Positions 26,163 to 36,179 of a DNA stretch of 64,000 bases are shown here, piece by piece. The position numbers were made by a program, and so were the translations under genes. The notes beneath the pieces are model-generated. The model was not told the origin of the DNA. It did no database searches and saw nothing but the letters and a program-made list of their open reading frames with translations. Source of the DNA: an uncultured SAR116 cluster alpha proteobacterium (GTDB taxonomy: Bacteria; Pseudomonadota; Alphaproteobacteria; Puniceispirillales; Puniceispirillaceae); the NCBI GenBank assembly GCA_902632595.1, contig CACPDC010000003.1:41001-105000 (forward strand). The letters run 5' to 3'. Within the stretch, counting starts at the first letter, position 1. The number at the start of each line of letters is the position of its first letter.

Positions 26163-27275
26163 TTAAGAAACGATTTTTTTTCTAGCCGCGTCAATTCCCT
26201 CTGCCATACTGGCACAATCAAATGGGTAATCATTCCATGCAACGTCAAGCAATTTTTTCAACATTTTTGTTTCTGAAAGTAACGCCCTAACGGCGCTTGC
26301 CAAACTGGTACTGTTAGGTTTTTCTACAATTAATGCTCTGCCTTCGGCACGTTCTGGAATACCCCCCACTCTAGTAGTTATAAGAGCACATCCGTTGGCG
26401 AGTGCTTCGAGTACCGCTCTTGAGGCCGGTTCCTGCCAAACAGAAGGTACAATGGCTATCGCCGCTTTTGCTAGCTCATCATTTACCTTAGTTAGAGGTA
26501 AAAACCCAGTTAGCTCAGCTTGTTCCTGTAATGGTTCAATCATTTCCCTTACGGATTTTTCATATTCTGAAGTTTTACCATCTTCAAAACGCCTTGCACC
26601 TATAATTTTTACTTTCCAATCTGGAAATTCTGGCAATATTTGCTTGAGCGCAACCGCAGCTTCTAAAATACCTTTCTCTGGCACAATTCTGGACGCAATA
26701 ATTATTGTTTTTTCTTTTTGAGGTTTCTTAGTTAATGTTCTTTCTGCGCCAAGGGGTGTTAAAAATATTGGCGTTTGGGCGATTTCTTCCGGTTTAAACT
26801 CATCTAAGAAGCAATTTTTTGTATAAGCTGAATTTGCAAAAATACCAGCCAGGTTTCTTGCTAGCCAAAGACGTTCCTTCAACGTTTTACCACCTACCAT
26901 CTGTCTAGGGTCATTATGAAGAAAAAGAGCTACTTTGATGTTGTTGCATTTCTTAGCAATAAGTTGTGCCACCTGACATCGCCCATGGATTTCTATAAGT
27001 GAGGGATGCCTATTTTGTTTTTTTAGATGCGCAATATAGCTGTACGCAAGCCCCAAATTATGCCCATTAACAAGGGGCCATTTTGGCTTTAGAGCTATGT
27101 AAGAAAGTTTTGGGAAGGTCTCAGAGACAAGGTGCCTTCCAAAAACATACATCTTATAACCTGACTTTGTGTGATATGCAAGGTCACTCACTACAGTTGC
27201 CACCGCGCCTGCATTAGTGGGCGTGAAGTGTTCCTTATAAGGCAACAGCAAATCAATATATGGCCTGTTAGACAA
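26163..27275 (-). CDS. GT4 family glycosyltransferase
   Basis: SRIVPEKGILEAAVAL, PSVWQEPASRAVLEALANGCALITTRVGGIPE. Confidence 0.88.
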   Translation of the reverse strand: MSNRPYIDLLLPYKEHFTPTNAGAVATVVSDLAYHTKSGYKMYVFGRHLVSETFPKLSYIALKPKWPLVNGHNLGLAYSYIAHLKKQNRHPSLIEIHGRCQVAQLIAKKCNNIKVALFLHNDPRQMVGGKTLKERLWLARNLAGIFANSAYTKNCFLDEFKPEEIAQTPIFLTPLGAERTLTKKPQKEKTIIIASRIVPEKGILEAAVALKQILPEFPDWKVKIIGARRFEDGKTSEYEKSVREMIEPLQEQAELTGFLPLTKVNDELAKAAIAIVPSVWQEPASRAVLEALANGCALITTRVGGIPERAEGRALIVEKPNSTSLASAVRALLSETKMLKKLLDVAWNDYPFDCASMAEGIDAARKKIVS

Positions 27276-27458
27276 AGATTACTCCAGAACTGATAGTTTA
27301 AAAAAATATCTTCTAAGGGATTATACTTGACCAACTTAATAGCAAGCTAGATAACCAATGTGAAATTTAATAATTTGCTCACGCTCTGATAATATTAGAA
27401 ACCCTCTGAGATATAAAGTTGAAACTTGCTATTTACAATTGAAGCCTCGGATTTTTAA

Positions 27459-28655
27459 ATGAATTTATCTGCATTTCAATCTCACTCATTTCGACATTAC
27501 TTAGCGTGTATAGCTATTGCTCTTCACGGTGTTTGGATTCAAAGGATTGTGGTTGCTTGGCTTGCCTGGGATGTTTCTAGGTCACCTGCGTTTGTTGGCT
27601 TTGCTACCTTTTTGAGTTTTGTACCAACCATGATAACAGGACCTTTCTTTGGAGTGATTGCGGATAGAATCGAGATACGAATCGCTATTTTTTCAAATTA
27701 CATAGCGATGCTGTTAGTTACGTTAACCTTTATTTTGTCGGCGTATGTTTTTGGTATAAATAAAATATCTGTTGTTTTTTTCTCGACGGTAATTGGAATT
27801 ACCGCATCCGCCAACCATCCATTTAGAATGTCTATTGCAGCAAGACTTGGTTATAAAGAACAGCTTTCATCAATAATTGCTATTACCACTCTAAATTTCA
27901 ATATTTCAAGGCTTATTGGACCAGCAATAGGTGGTGTGTTGCTTGCACAATTTGGTCCGATTCAAACATTATGGGTGACATGCATAAGTTTTCTGCCAAT
28001 AATTTTTTTAGTTCGAAATATAAAGATTAGGCCAAGGGATTTTAGTGCCAAGGCACAGCAACAGTTCCTTTCAGCACTAAGAGATGGCCTTTCATACACA
28101 AAAAAAGACCGATTCATGCTATACATTTTTGGATTAACCGTCTGTGTAACTATGGTGGGTCGCGGTTTGCTTGAGACTTTACCTATCATCGCTCAAGGTA
28201 TGTTTGATAAAGGACCAAATGAACTGGGTTTTTTAACCGCCAGCGCTGGTGGTGGCGCGATATTTGCATCTTTTGCAAAAGCAGCGGGAAGGCCTCAGCA
28301 GGCCGGCAAAGTTGGTTTTCTTGGCATAGCATCCTCTATTCTTATACCAATGTCAGTTATTTCGTTGGGGTTTTCGCGTGATATTTTAGCAACAGCAGGT
28401 TTAATTGCTCTGCTTGGGTTTTCCGCCACTTTTTTTGCTACAACAATGCAGTCAGCAGCCCAACTCCAACTGACAGACGAGTTCAGGGGAAGAGTGATGA
28501 GTTTATGGACTATGATTGCAATGGGTGGTGGTGCCATAGGTGCATTAACATTGGGAGTAGTGTCCGAAATACTTGGCATTTCAGTTACCTTGATCGCGCT
28601 TGGAGGCATAACTACAATTATAACCATATTTATTTTATTGTTTGCGCGTTCATGA
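27459..28655 (+). CDS. MFS transporter
   Basis: GVIADRIEIRIAIF; ~12 hydrophobic helices; DEFRGRVMSLWTMIAMGGGAIGALTLGVVSE. Confidence 0.9.
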   Translation: MNLSAFQSHSFRHYLACIAIALHGVWIQRIVVAWLAWDVSRSPAFVGFATFLSFVPTMITGPFFGVIADRIEIRIAIFSNYIAMLLVTLTFILSAYVFGINKISVVFFSTVIGITASANHPFRMSIAARLGYKEQLSSIIAITTLNFNISRLIGPAIGGVLLAQFGPIQTLWVTCISFLPIIFLVRNIKIRPRDFSAKAQQQFLSALRDGLSYTKKDRFMLYIFGLTVCVTMVGRGLLETLPIIAQGMFDKGPNELGFLTASAGGGAIFASFAKAAGRPQQAGKVGFLGIASSILIPMSVISLGFSRDILATAGLIALLGFSATFFATTMQSAAQLQLTDEFRGRVMSLWTMIAMGGGAIGALTLGVVSEILGISVTLIALGGITTIITIFILLFARS

Positions 28656-28808
28656 GGTTAAACTAGGCTGCTTACTGGATAGGATAAAAAAAGCTAGCCT
28701 ATTTAAATAAAATGGTTACTGGAATATTTTTAATGAGACACTATTTTATTTATGTAGCTTGGATATTTTCGTTTAACTATTGTTTTGATGTAAAGTAAAT
28801 GTGATTAA

Positions 28809-29786
28809 ATGAAAAAAAATTCTTTTTTACCACTATTAACGAGTTGGATAGAAAACAATCATTCAGCATGTTTGGCTATTGTAATTTCAACTTGGGGTTC
28901 TGCACCTAGACAGCCTGGTTCTACAATGGTTGTTAGAGATGATTTACATGTTGAAGGTTCTGTTTCAGGTGGTTGTGTTGAGGGTGAGGTTATTCGTTTA
29001 AGTCAAGAGATCATGATGGATGGAATTCCACGCCTTAAACAATTTGGTGTAGCTGACGAGAGTGCTTGGGAAGTTGGTTTGTCATGTGGTGGTAATATTT
29101 CTGTCCTGATACTCCCAGTAGCAGATACCGGTATTTCATTATCCATATTAAAACAATTAACTGCTGCTGAGAGCAAAAGGAAACCACTAGACGTTATATT
29201 TAATATTTCGGATATCGAGAAAATAAATATCATGATCCAAAATCCCTCGTCACCTATGAATTTTGTTCATAAAAGTACTTATAATGAAAAGGAGCAAATT
29301 TTCACATTGCGAATTCGACCTAGAAATCAGGTTATAATAGTAGGTGCCGGACATATTAGCCAAGTACTAAGTCAGCTTTCAGTTGCAATGGATTTAGATG
29401 TTACAGTAATAGATCCTCGGTCTGTATTTTTGAATGAAAAGAGATTTCCTGACATTGAAATAAGGCTTGGCTGGCCTCAGGATGTTTTACCTAACTTATC
29501 TATAGACGCGCAAACAGCAATTGTAACATTAACTCACGATCCTAAGATTGATGACCCAGCTCTGTTGCATTCTCTAAACACAAACGCTTACTATATAGGT
29601 TGTTTGGGGAGTACTAAAACACATCAAGCAAGACTAAAGCGATTAAAGATGGTCGGGGTCTCAGATAAATCAGTTTCTAGACTTTATGGTCCAGCAGGTA
29701 TTCCTCTTGGTGGTCGTGCAGCGTCCGAAATAGCATTATCAATTTTAGCCGAGTTGGTATCTATTTTTAATAAACCAAATAATTAA
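28809..29786 (+). CDS. XdhC family protein
   Basis: STWGSAPRQPGSTMVV, GSVSGGCVEGEV, GAGHISQVLSQL, YYIGCLGSTKTHQARLKRL, YGPAGIPLGGRAASEIALSILAEL. Confidence 0.92.
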   Translation: MKKNSFLPLLTSWIENNHSACLAIVISTWGSAPRQPGSTMVVRDDLHVEGSVSGGCVEGEVIRLSQEIMMDGIPRLKQFGVADESAWEVGLSCGGNISVLILPVADTGISLSILKQLTAAESKRKPLDVIFNISDIEKINIMIQNPSSPMNFVHKSTYNEKEQIFTLRIRPRNQVIIVGAGHISQVLSQLSVAMDLDVTVIDPRSVFLNEKRFPDIEIRLGWPQDVLPNLSIDAQTAIVTLTHDPKIDDPALLHSLNTNAYYIGCLGSTKTHQARLKRLKMVGVSDKSVSRLYGPAGIPLGGRAASEIALSILAELVSIFNKPNN

Positions 29787-29911
29787 ACACCATTCGAGCA
29801 GTTTAGCCAAAAATAGGAAATTTTTTATCCCAAATTTCAAAAAACATGGTTAGAATTGTTCGATGAAAAACTTAATTTTGGCTCTAACATTTAATATTAG
29901 GCAAAAAAAAC

Positions 29912-31738
29912 ATGCAATTAAGGCGATGGCAAAAAGATATTATTGACGATTTTCAGTCTATTTTAGACTCACATCGACGCTTTATTATAAAAGCTCCAAC
30001 TGGTGCGGGTAAAACAGTGCTTGCTAGTGAAATTATAAAACAGTTTTATTCTGGTGAAAAAGTTATTGTCTTATGTCATAGGTTGGTTTTGTTGGAGCAG
30101 CTTGAAAAAGCGTTAGCGAAAGAGCATAGAGTACGAAAGTTGGGTCTTAATCATACGGAAGCAGCTTTCTCAGATTATGATGTCCTTTTATCAACTAGCA
30201 CTCGTGCCAGAGATATATTGGATGATGCTATAGAACAAGCCAAACTTGTTATAATAGATGAAGCGCATCGCGTATCTCCCAATGGGACAGGGTATAAACG
30301 CATATTGGACTGTTTTTTGGAAAATGGGAGAGATGACGCCCACATGCTGGGTTTGACTGCGTCCCCAGAGAGGCGAACGGCTGACCAAAAAGACCAACTC
30401 AGTTTGGCCTTTGATGCTATTATCGATGGTGCTAATATGGATAAGCTTTTCGATGAAGGCATATTGGTTAGACCATTTTATAGACCTCACTTTATTCACG
30501 ACTTGGACCTTGGAGAGATCGATATAAGTAGCGGTGATTTTCCAGTAGCAAAATTAGCGCCTGCTATCATAAAATCATCTATGATTAGTCATGCATGCTC
30601 CATTTATTTGGAAGAGCGAGAAAATGTAAAACCAATCCCAATTTCAGCTTGGTTCTGCCCCGATGTTACAGTGGCTGAGACCACAGTTGAAGCTATTGAA
30701 GAATTAGGAATAAGTGTCTCTTTAATTACGGCCAACACCCCTATAAAGGAGCGGATGCAGATGTTGACAGATCATGCAGAAGGAAAAGTAGAGGCAGTAG
30801 TCTCTGTGGGTGTTCTTGCTGAAGGTTGGGACAATCCGCATTGTAATATAATAGTTCACATGCGCCCAACCCTTTCAAAGGTATTATGGGGCCAGTCAGT
30901 AGGTCGTGGTTTACGTGCAGCTTCAAATAAAGAGAGGTGTGTTGTCATAGATGTATCTTCTAACTGGTCAACTTTTGGACCTGTTGAAAAATTACAATGG
31001 ACATTATGGTCTCATAGAGGTTCCTATTTAAAATTTAAAAATAGATTTGAATGGATAGCTCAGCAGCCAGTAGACGAACAAACAAGTTATTATTTGTGTG
31101 ATAATAAATTACATTCTGGTCTGCGTTGTTCTCATATTTATAAAAAAGACAAATTTTCTGACACAGGTTGCCCTGTGTGCAATTCATTTTCTGCTATTGA
31201 TATTCATAAAGAACAGAAAATGGATAGCTCTGTAAATGATATTGGCTTACACCGATTATTCTTCGAGCGTATTCCTGTAGTTTATGAAGAGATGAATCAT
31301 AACATATGGCGCACCTTAGGAACTACAGCTTGGACAGGAGCCGAGAAACAAGAGCTTATTTTTCTTTCTTTTTGTAAAGCTTTCGAGCTTGTAGGTGGAC
31401 AACCATCAAACTCTGATTCTGAATTCTGGAAGATCACATTAGATGGTGAAGCCGCTTTACGAACATTCCTTGTTGAAAATAAAATTCAAATTGTTAAGCA
31501 GGAAGAATTTAATCATGCTATATTGGTAGATGGTTTGATGCATGGGAGAAGAATAAGGGCATTACAATCTAATCATGGAATATTACTATGCGGTCAGCAG
31601 TTCGAGGCCCTTGAAGAAGAGGAATTAGAAAGAAGGTACCAACGTGCTCTCCAGATAATCGAGAGAATTACGGTTATGGGTTGCTCAAGTCAAGATAACT
31701 TACCTTACTTTAAGGCAAAGAATGTGGTAGCAAAATGA
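29912..31738 (+). CDS. DEAD/DEAH superfamily 2 helicase, RadD/YejH-like
   Basis: APTGAGKTVLASEI Walker A, IIDEAHR DEAH box, GLTASPERR, GVLAEGWDNPHCNIIVHMRPTLSKVLWGQSVGRGLR; C-terminal Cys cluster CDNKLHSGLRCSH...CPVC. Confidence 0.85.
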   Translation: MQLRRWQKDIIDDFQSILDSHRRFIIKAPTGAGKTVLASEIIKQFYSGEKVIVLCHRLVLLEQLEKALAKEHRVRKLGLNHTEAAFSDYDVLLSTSTRARDILDDAIEQAKLVIIDEAHRVSPNGTGYKRILDCFLENGRDDAHMLGLTASPERRTADQKDQLSLAFDAIIDGANMDKLFDEGILVRPFYRPHFIHDLDLGEIDISSGDFPVAKLAPAIIKSSMISHACSIYLEERENVKPIPISAWFCPDVTVAETTVEAIEELGISVSLITANTPIKERMQMLTDHAEGKVEAVVSVGVLAEGWDNPHCNIIVHMRPTLSKVLWGQSVGRGLRAASNKERCVVIDVSSNWSTFGPVEKLQWTLWSHRGSYLKFKNRFEWIAQQPVDEQTSYYLCDNKLHSGLRCSHIYKKDKFSDTGCPVCNSFSAIDIHKEQKMDSSVNDIGLHRLFFERIPVVYEEMNHNIWRTLGTTAWTGAEKQELIFLSFCKAFELVGGQPSNSDSEFWKITLDGEAALRTFLVENKIQIVKQEEFNHAILVDGLMHGRRIRALQSNHGILLCGQQFEALEEEELERRYQRALQIIERITVMGCSSQDNLPYFKAKNVVAK

Positions 31739-32391
31739 CAAATAGTACGATAATTGCCCCCTCTATTTTAGCCGCCAATTTTGGAAAACTGGCTGCTGAA
31801 GTAAAACAGGTGGAAGACGCAGGTGCAGACTGGATTCACCTTGATGTTATGGATGGAAACTTTGTACCAAACCTTAGCTTTGGAGCCCCAGTCATTGCTG
31901 CTCTTCGAAAAAGCTCATCTAGCTATTTTGATGCGCACTTAATGGTTAATAAGCCCGAATCATTAATTGGGGATATGAAAAACGCTGGATGTGACGGTAT
32001 TACTGTACATTTTGAAGCTTGTACGCATCTTGATAGAACTCTTTCAATTATAAATGAACATGGTTGTTGTGCTGGTGTTGCCCTAAACCCACATACTGGT
32101 GTGGAGAATTTGTCGCAAATCTTAGACAAAATTGGTTTGATTCTGATCATGACGGTGAACCCTGGGTATGGTGGTCAGAAGTTTATTTCAACAATGATAA
32201 ATAAAATACGACAGGCTCGACAATTGATTGGAGATAGACCAATTCAATTGCAAGTAGATGGGGGTATCACTGAGCAAACAGCGCCGTTAGCAGTCGCAGC
32301 AGGTGCTAATAATCTCGTTGCTGGTTCAGCTATTTTTGGGGTGGGTGCTGATAAATATAAACTTCAAATAAAAGCAATTAGGGGTCAATGA
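31735..32391 (+). CDS. rpe: Ribulose-phosphate 3-epimerase
   Basis: IAPSILAANFGKL, WIHLDVMDGNFVPNLSFG, MTVNPGYGGQKFI, QVDGGI; starts within helicase stop. Confidence 0.97.
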   Translation: MTNSTIIAPSILAANFGKLAAEVKQVEDAGADWIHLDVMDGNFVPNLSFGAPVIAALRKSSSSYFDAHLMVNKPESLIGDMKNAGCDGITVHFEACTHLDRTLSIINEHGCCAGVALNPHTGVENLSQILDKIGLILIMTVNPGYGGQKFISTMINKIRQARQLIGDRPIQLQVDGGITEQTAPLAVAAGANNLVAGSAIFGVGADKYKLQIKAIRGQ

Positions 32392-32411
32392 AATATGTTA
32401 CTTTTTGATGC

Positions 32412-33446
32412 TTAGTATTTATCATTCCTTAATTCAGCACCTAAATGTTTTTTACCTCGTTTCTGGGCTATCTCAATTTGTTTTTGTCTTTCTCTAAACC
32501 TCTCTTTTTGTTTTGTTGTGGTCCTTGATATACAATGGGGGCAGCTAATACCATTTTGATAACTAGCGGATTTCATATCGTCTAAAGACAAAGGATGCCT
32601 ACAGGCATTGCATAGAGCGTAGGAACCTTTTTCCAACTTATGGTTAACACTAACTCGATTATCAAATACGAAACATTCACCCTGCCAAAGAGATTGGTTT
32701 GAAGGCACTTCCTCAAAATATTTTAGTATACCACCTTCTAGGTGGTATACTTCTTCAAACCCTATTTTTTTTAAATAAGCTGTTGATTTTTCGCACCTGA
32801 TACCGCCTGTGCAATACATAGCAATTTTAACTTGTTTTTTATCTTGTTTTTTTGAGCTGAATTTATCCGCCCATCTTGGAAATTCACGAAATGAAGTTGT
32901 GTTTGGATTTATTGCATTTTTGAATTTTCCAATGGCTACTTCGTAATCATTACGTGTATCAACAATCAGTACATTTGGAGATGAAATAAATTTGTTCCAC
33001 TCACTCGGCTTTACGTAAATCCCTCTCGATTTTGACGGGTTAATATCAGGTTTTCCCATTGTGACAATTTCTTTTTTTAGTCTTACTTTCATTCGGTTGA
33101 AAGGACAGATATTGTTTTGAGAATATTTAATTTCTGTATTTTCGAATTCAATTTGTTGATGTAGCCAAGTAACAAAACTAATAATATTATTGTGGCGTCC
33201 AGCAATTGTTCCGTTAATACCCTCAGGTGCGATAAGAATCGTTCCAAAAAGTGAATTTTTGGTACAAATATTTTGGAGTTTTTTTTGCCAGTTTTGTATC
33301 TTTTCTAAGTTCACAAAATGATAGAGAGTTGCAATCAAAAAAGATTTTGCTTCCAATTCAACAGATTTTTTATTTGATTGATCTATCATTGTTATCTTTT
33401 GTAAAGATTTATTTTGTCTAAAATCTGAACCTTTTTTACTAATCAA
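32412..33446 (-). CDS. trhO: Rhodanese-domain tRNA uridine 5-oxyacetic-acid-type hydroxylase (TrhO/YceA)
   Basis: GTILIAPEGINGTIAG, PSEWNKFISSPNVLIVDTRNDYEVAIGKFKNAINPNTTSFREFP, MYCTGGIRCEKSTAYLK. Confidence 0.92.
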   Translation of the reverse strand: MISKKGSDFRQNKSLQKITMIDQSNKKSVELEAKSFLIATLYHFVNLEKIQNWQKKLQNICTKNSLFGTILIAPEGINGTIAGRHNNIISFVTWLHQQIEFENTEIKYSQNNICPFNRMKVRLKKEIVTMGKPDINPSKSRGIYVKPSEWNKFISSPNVLIVDTRNDYEVAIGKFKNAINPNTTSFREFPRWADKFSSKKQDKKQVKIAMYCTGGIRCEKSTAYLKKIGFEEVYHLEGGILKYFEEVPSNQSLWQGECFVFDNRVSVNHKLEKGSYALCNACRHPLSLDDMKSASYQNGISCPHCISRTTTKQKERFRERQKQIEIAQKRGKKHLGAELRNDKY

Positions 33447-33641
33447 ATTGGATATAGCATCTAAATTGATTTAACTGCAAGTATGGTTATTTTCTAAAGT
33501 TGATAATTGTGTAGATTAAATTTTTGTTAGCTTAAATTCTTTATAGAATTTCAATATGGCGCTATGTTAGAATAATAAAATGTATTTTAAGCAGATTATT
33601 TAAAATCAATACAAAATGGTATTTGTTAGGATAAATTAATT

Positions 33642-34421
33642 GTGATTGCAATTGAAAATAGCCCAATATTGGAAGTTCGTAATTTAAAGAAAAGTTATGG
33701 AGAGTTGTCTGTCTTGAGAGACATTAGTTTTTCAGCAAATTCTGGCTCCGTCATCAGCTTTATTGGTTCCTCTGGCTCAGGAAAATCAACTTTGTTGAGA
33801 TGTTGTAATCTTTTAGAAATTCCACAAGGTGGTGAGATAATTTTCAAGGGCGAAGCTGTATCTTGGACTAGTAAAGCAGAAACAAGACAGTTATCTGATA
33901 AAAAACAGATTATTAAGTTCAGAACTAATTTATCGATGGTATTCCAGTCATTTAATCTGTGGTCCCATTTGTCGATTCTAGATAATATTGTTGAGGCACC
34001 AGTTACCGTTCTTGGAAAAGACAGACAGACAATGCGAGATGTCGCTCTCACCCTTTTAGACAAGGTTGGCATCGCAGACAAAGCAGAGAATTGGCCATCG
34101 CAATTATCTGGTGGCCAGCAACAACGGGCTGCTATAGCTAGAGCACTGGCAATGGAACCGGATGCATTATTATTTGATGAGCCTACATCTGCACTTGACC
34201 CAGAGCTTGAACAAGAAGTGGTGAAAGTAATAAAAGATCTTGCATCCGAAGGGCGTACCATGCTTTTAGTGACTCATGATATGCAATTGGCGCGAGAATT
34301 ATCAGATCGAGTGTTTTTCTTGCATCAAGGGATTGTCGAGGAGGAGGGTCGACCAGATAGTTTATTTGAGAACCCTAAATCTAATCGGCTAAAGCAGTTT
34401 TTAAGTGCAGCTGCAAGTTAA
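33642..34421 (+). CDS. Polar amino-acid ABC transporter ATP-binding protein (HisP/AotP-like)
   Basis: GSSGSGKSTLLRCCNLLE, LSGGQQQRAAIARALAMEPDALLFDEPTSALDPE. Confidence 0.95.
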   Translation: MIAIENSPILEVRNLKKSYGELSVLRDISFSANSGSVISFIGSSGSGKSTLLRCCNLLEIPQGGEIIFKGEAVSWTSKAETRQLSDKKQIIKFRTNLSMVFQSFNLWSHLSILDNIVEAPVTVLGKDRQTMRDVALTLLDKVGIADKAENWPSQLSGGQQQRAAIARALAMEPDALLFDEPTSALDPELEQEVVKVIKDLASEGRTMLLVTHDMQLARELSDRVFFLHQGIVEEEGRPDSLFENPKSNRLKQFLSAAAS

Positions 34422-34459
34422 TTTAAATTGTACTTATGTGTTTATATAGGAGAAATGAC

Positions 34460-35179
34460 ATGAAGAAAATTTTAATAGCAGCCGTTCTGGCTGGTTTAAC
34501 TTTTAGCTCTGCTTTTGCGGATACGGTTCGTATGGGCACAGAGGGAGCTTATATGCCATATAATGGTATTGACGATAATGGTAAGTTTATAGGTTTTGAA
34601 ATCGATTTAGGAGACGAGCTTTGTAAAAGAGCAAAACTGGATTGTACATGGGTAAAGAATGATTGGGACTCGATTATTCCAAACCTTAAAGCAGGTAATT
34701 ATGACACCATTATAGCTGGTATGTCCATTACGGAAGAGCGTATGAAAGAAATTGACTTTACCACAAATTATACACAGCCAGATCCCTCAAAATATCTAGC
34801 TTTATCAGGCGGTTCGGTTAATGTTACTTCTGGTGTGATAGCCGCACAAACAGGCACTATACAAGCCAGTTTTATTGTTGAATCGGGTGCTACATTGGTA
34901 GAATTTGCAACACCAGACGAGACAATTGCTGCAGTTCAAAATGGTGAAGCAGACGCAGTCTTAGCGGATAAAGCATTTTTAGAGCCCTATGCAAAAGATT
35001 CTGGTGGCAAATTAGAATTCGTTGGTGATAGCGTTCTAATTGGCGGTGGTGTCGGAATGGGCATACGCAAATCAGATACAGACTTAAAAAATAAGTTTAA
35101 TGCTGCGATTAATTCAATGAAGGCAGACGGTTCACTTAACGATCTAATCAAGAAGTGGGAAATTGGCGAGTTGTTCTAG
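34460..35179 (+). CDS. Basic amino-acid ABC transporter substrate-binding protein (LAO/AotJ-like)
   Basis: Signal peptide MKKILIAAVLAGLTFSSAFA; GTEGAYMPYNGIDDNGKFIGFEIDLGDELCKRA; GMSITEERMKEIDFTTNY; SD AGGAGAAATGAC before ATG 34460. Confidence 0.93.
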   Translation: MKKILIAAVLAGLTFSSAFADTVRMGTEGAYMPYNGIDDNGKFIGFEIDLGDELCKRAKLDCTWVKNDWDSIIPNLKAGNYDTIIAGMSITEERMKEIDFTTNYTQPDPSKYLALSGGSVNVTSGVIAAQTGTIQASFIVESGATLVEFATPDETIAAVQNGEADAVLADKAFLEPYAKDSGGKLEFVGDSVLIGGGVGMGIRKSDTDLKNKFNAAINSMKADGSLNDLIKKWEIGELF

Positions 35180-35202
35180 TTTCCAAGAAATCATGTTTTT
35201 AC

Positions 35203-35232
35203 AAACGCGGAGACAATGTAAGCTCCGCGTTT
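35203..35232 (+). terminator. Inverted repeat/attenuator-like hairpin after the binding-protein gene
   Basis: AAACGCGGAG-N10-CTCCGCGTTT perfect 10-bp stem followed by an A/T-rich stretch. Confidence 0.75.
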
Positions 35233-35297
35233 ATTATTACTAAATTTTGGTATAATTTCTTAAATGACTCATTTATTGCCGTTGCGAAGAGATATTC

Positions 35298-36179
35298 ATG
35301 TTTAATACTTGTATTGATCCATCTTCGATTGAGGGGTTCATTTGGCTTATTTGCTATTTAACTACGGCAAAGCATTTCGCCTTCTATTTTTCTTTTTTGG
35401 TGGTATTGCTATTGCTTATCTTTGCGGCTCCGTTATCTTTGCTGTTTGGTTTTATCGCCACCGCTGGTGTACGTTCTTCAATTATTCCGATAAGGATATT
35501 AGCCAAAGGCTATATACATATGGTGAGAGGAATTCCAGACGTTGTTTTCTTTCTTTTTGTGCCATTGGCGCTTGATCAATTATTCGAATTTATTCGCCAT
35601 AAAATTATATGTTTTGAGCAATCAGAACCAATATGGCGGGGAACTGATTTTGTTGTATGTAAAGCAGCCAAGCTTCCTTTATCAACAGCAGATTTATGGG
35701 TTCATCAATTATACGCATTTATATTAGCATTAATTGCCTTCGCACTTGTTTTTGGTGCGTTTGCTGGCAACGTTTTGAGCGGCGCAATGAGTGCTGTCCC
35801 AAAAGCGCAGACTGAAACAGGTATGGCATTTGGCTTTACAAAAAAACAAACATTTTGGCGAATCTTAGTGCCGCAGATGTGGGTGTATGCTATTCCCGGT
35901 TTATCAAACTTGTGGATGATATTAATCAAGGCAACGCCTCTTTTATTTTTGCTAGGAGTTGAAGACATTGTTTACTGGGCGCGGGAGCTGGGAGGGTCAA
36001 AAACCTCCCTATATGCTTATCCCCATCCAGATTGGAGGGTCTATTATTTTGCGGGTTTGTTGGTGTTTTATTTATTAATGACATGGTTGAGTGGTAAGGT
36101 ACTAAATAGACTTCAATCGAAATTAAGTCATGGTCAAGCAACCATGGCTGGAAGAGAGTTGCAGGGATATCAGGGATGA
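35298..36179 (+). CDS. Basic amino-acid ABC transporter permease (AotQ/HisQ-like)
   Basis: YIHMVRGIPDVVFFLF; EAA-like loop ETGMAFGFTKKQTFWRILVPQMWVYAIPGLSN. Confidence 0.9.
   Translation: MFNTCIDPSSIEGFIWLICYLTTAKHFAFYFSFLVVLLLLIFAAPLSLLFGFIATAGVRSSIIPIRILAKGYIHMVRGIPDVVFFLFVPLALDQLFEFIRHKIICFEQSEPIWRGTDFVVCKAAKLPLSTADLWVHQLYAFILALIAFALVFGAFAGNVLSGAMSAVPKAQTETGMAFGFTKKQTFWRILVPQMWVYAIPGLSNLWMILIKATPLLFLLGVEDIVYWARELGGSKTSLYAYPHPDWRVYYFAGLLVFYLLMTWLSGKVLNRLQSKLSHGQATMAGRELQGYQG

Noticed and set aside
35988-36012. GGGAGGGTCAAAAACCTCCC hairpin
   Set aside because: Inside the conserved coding region of the permease without a T-tract; likely chance.
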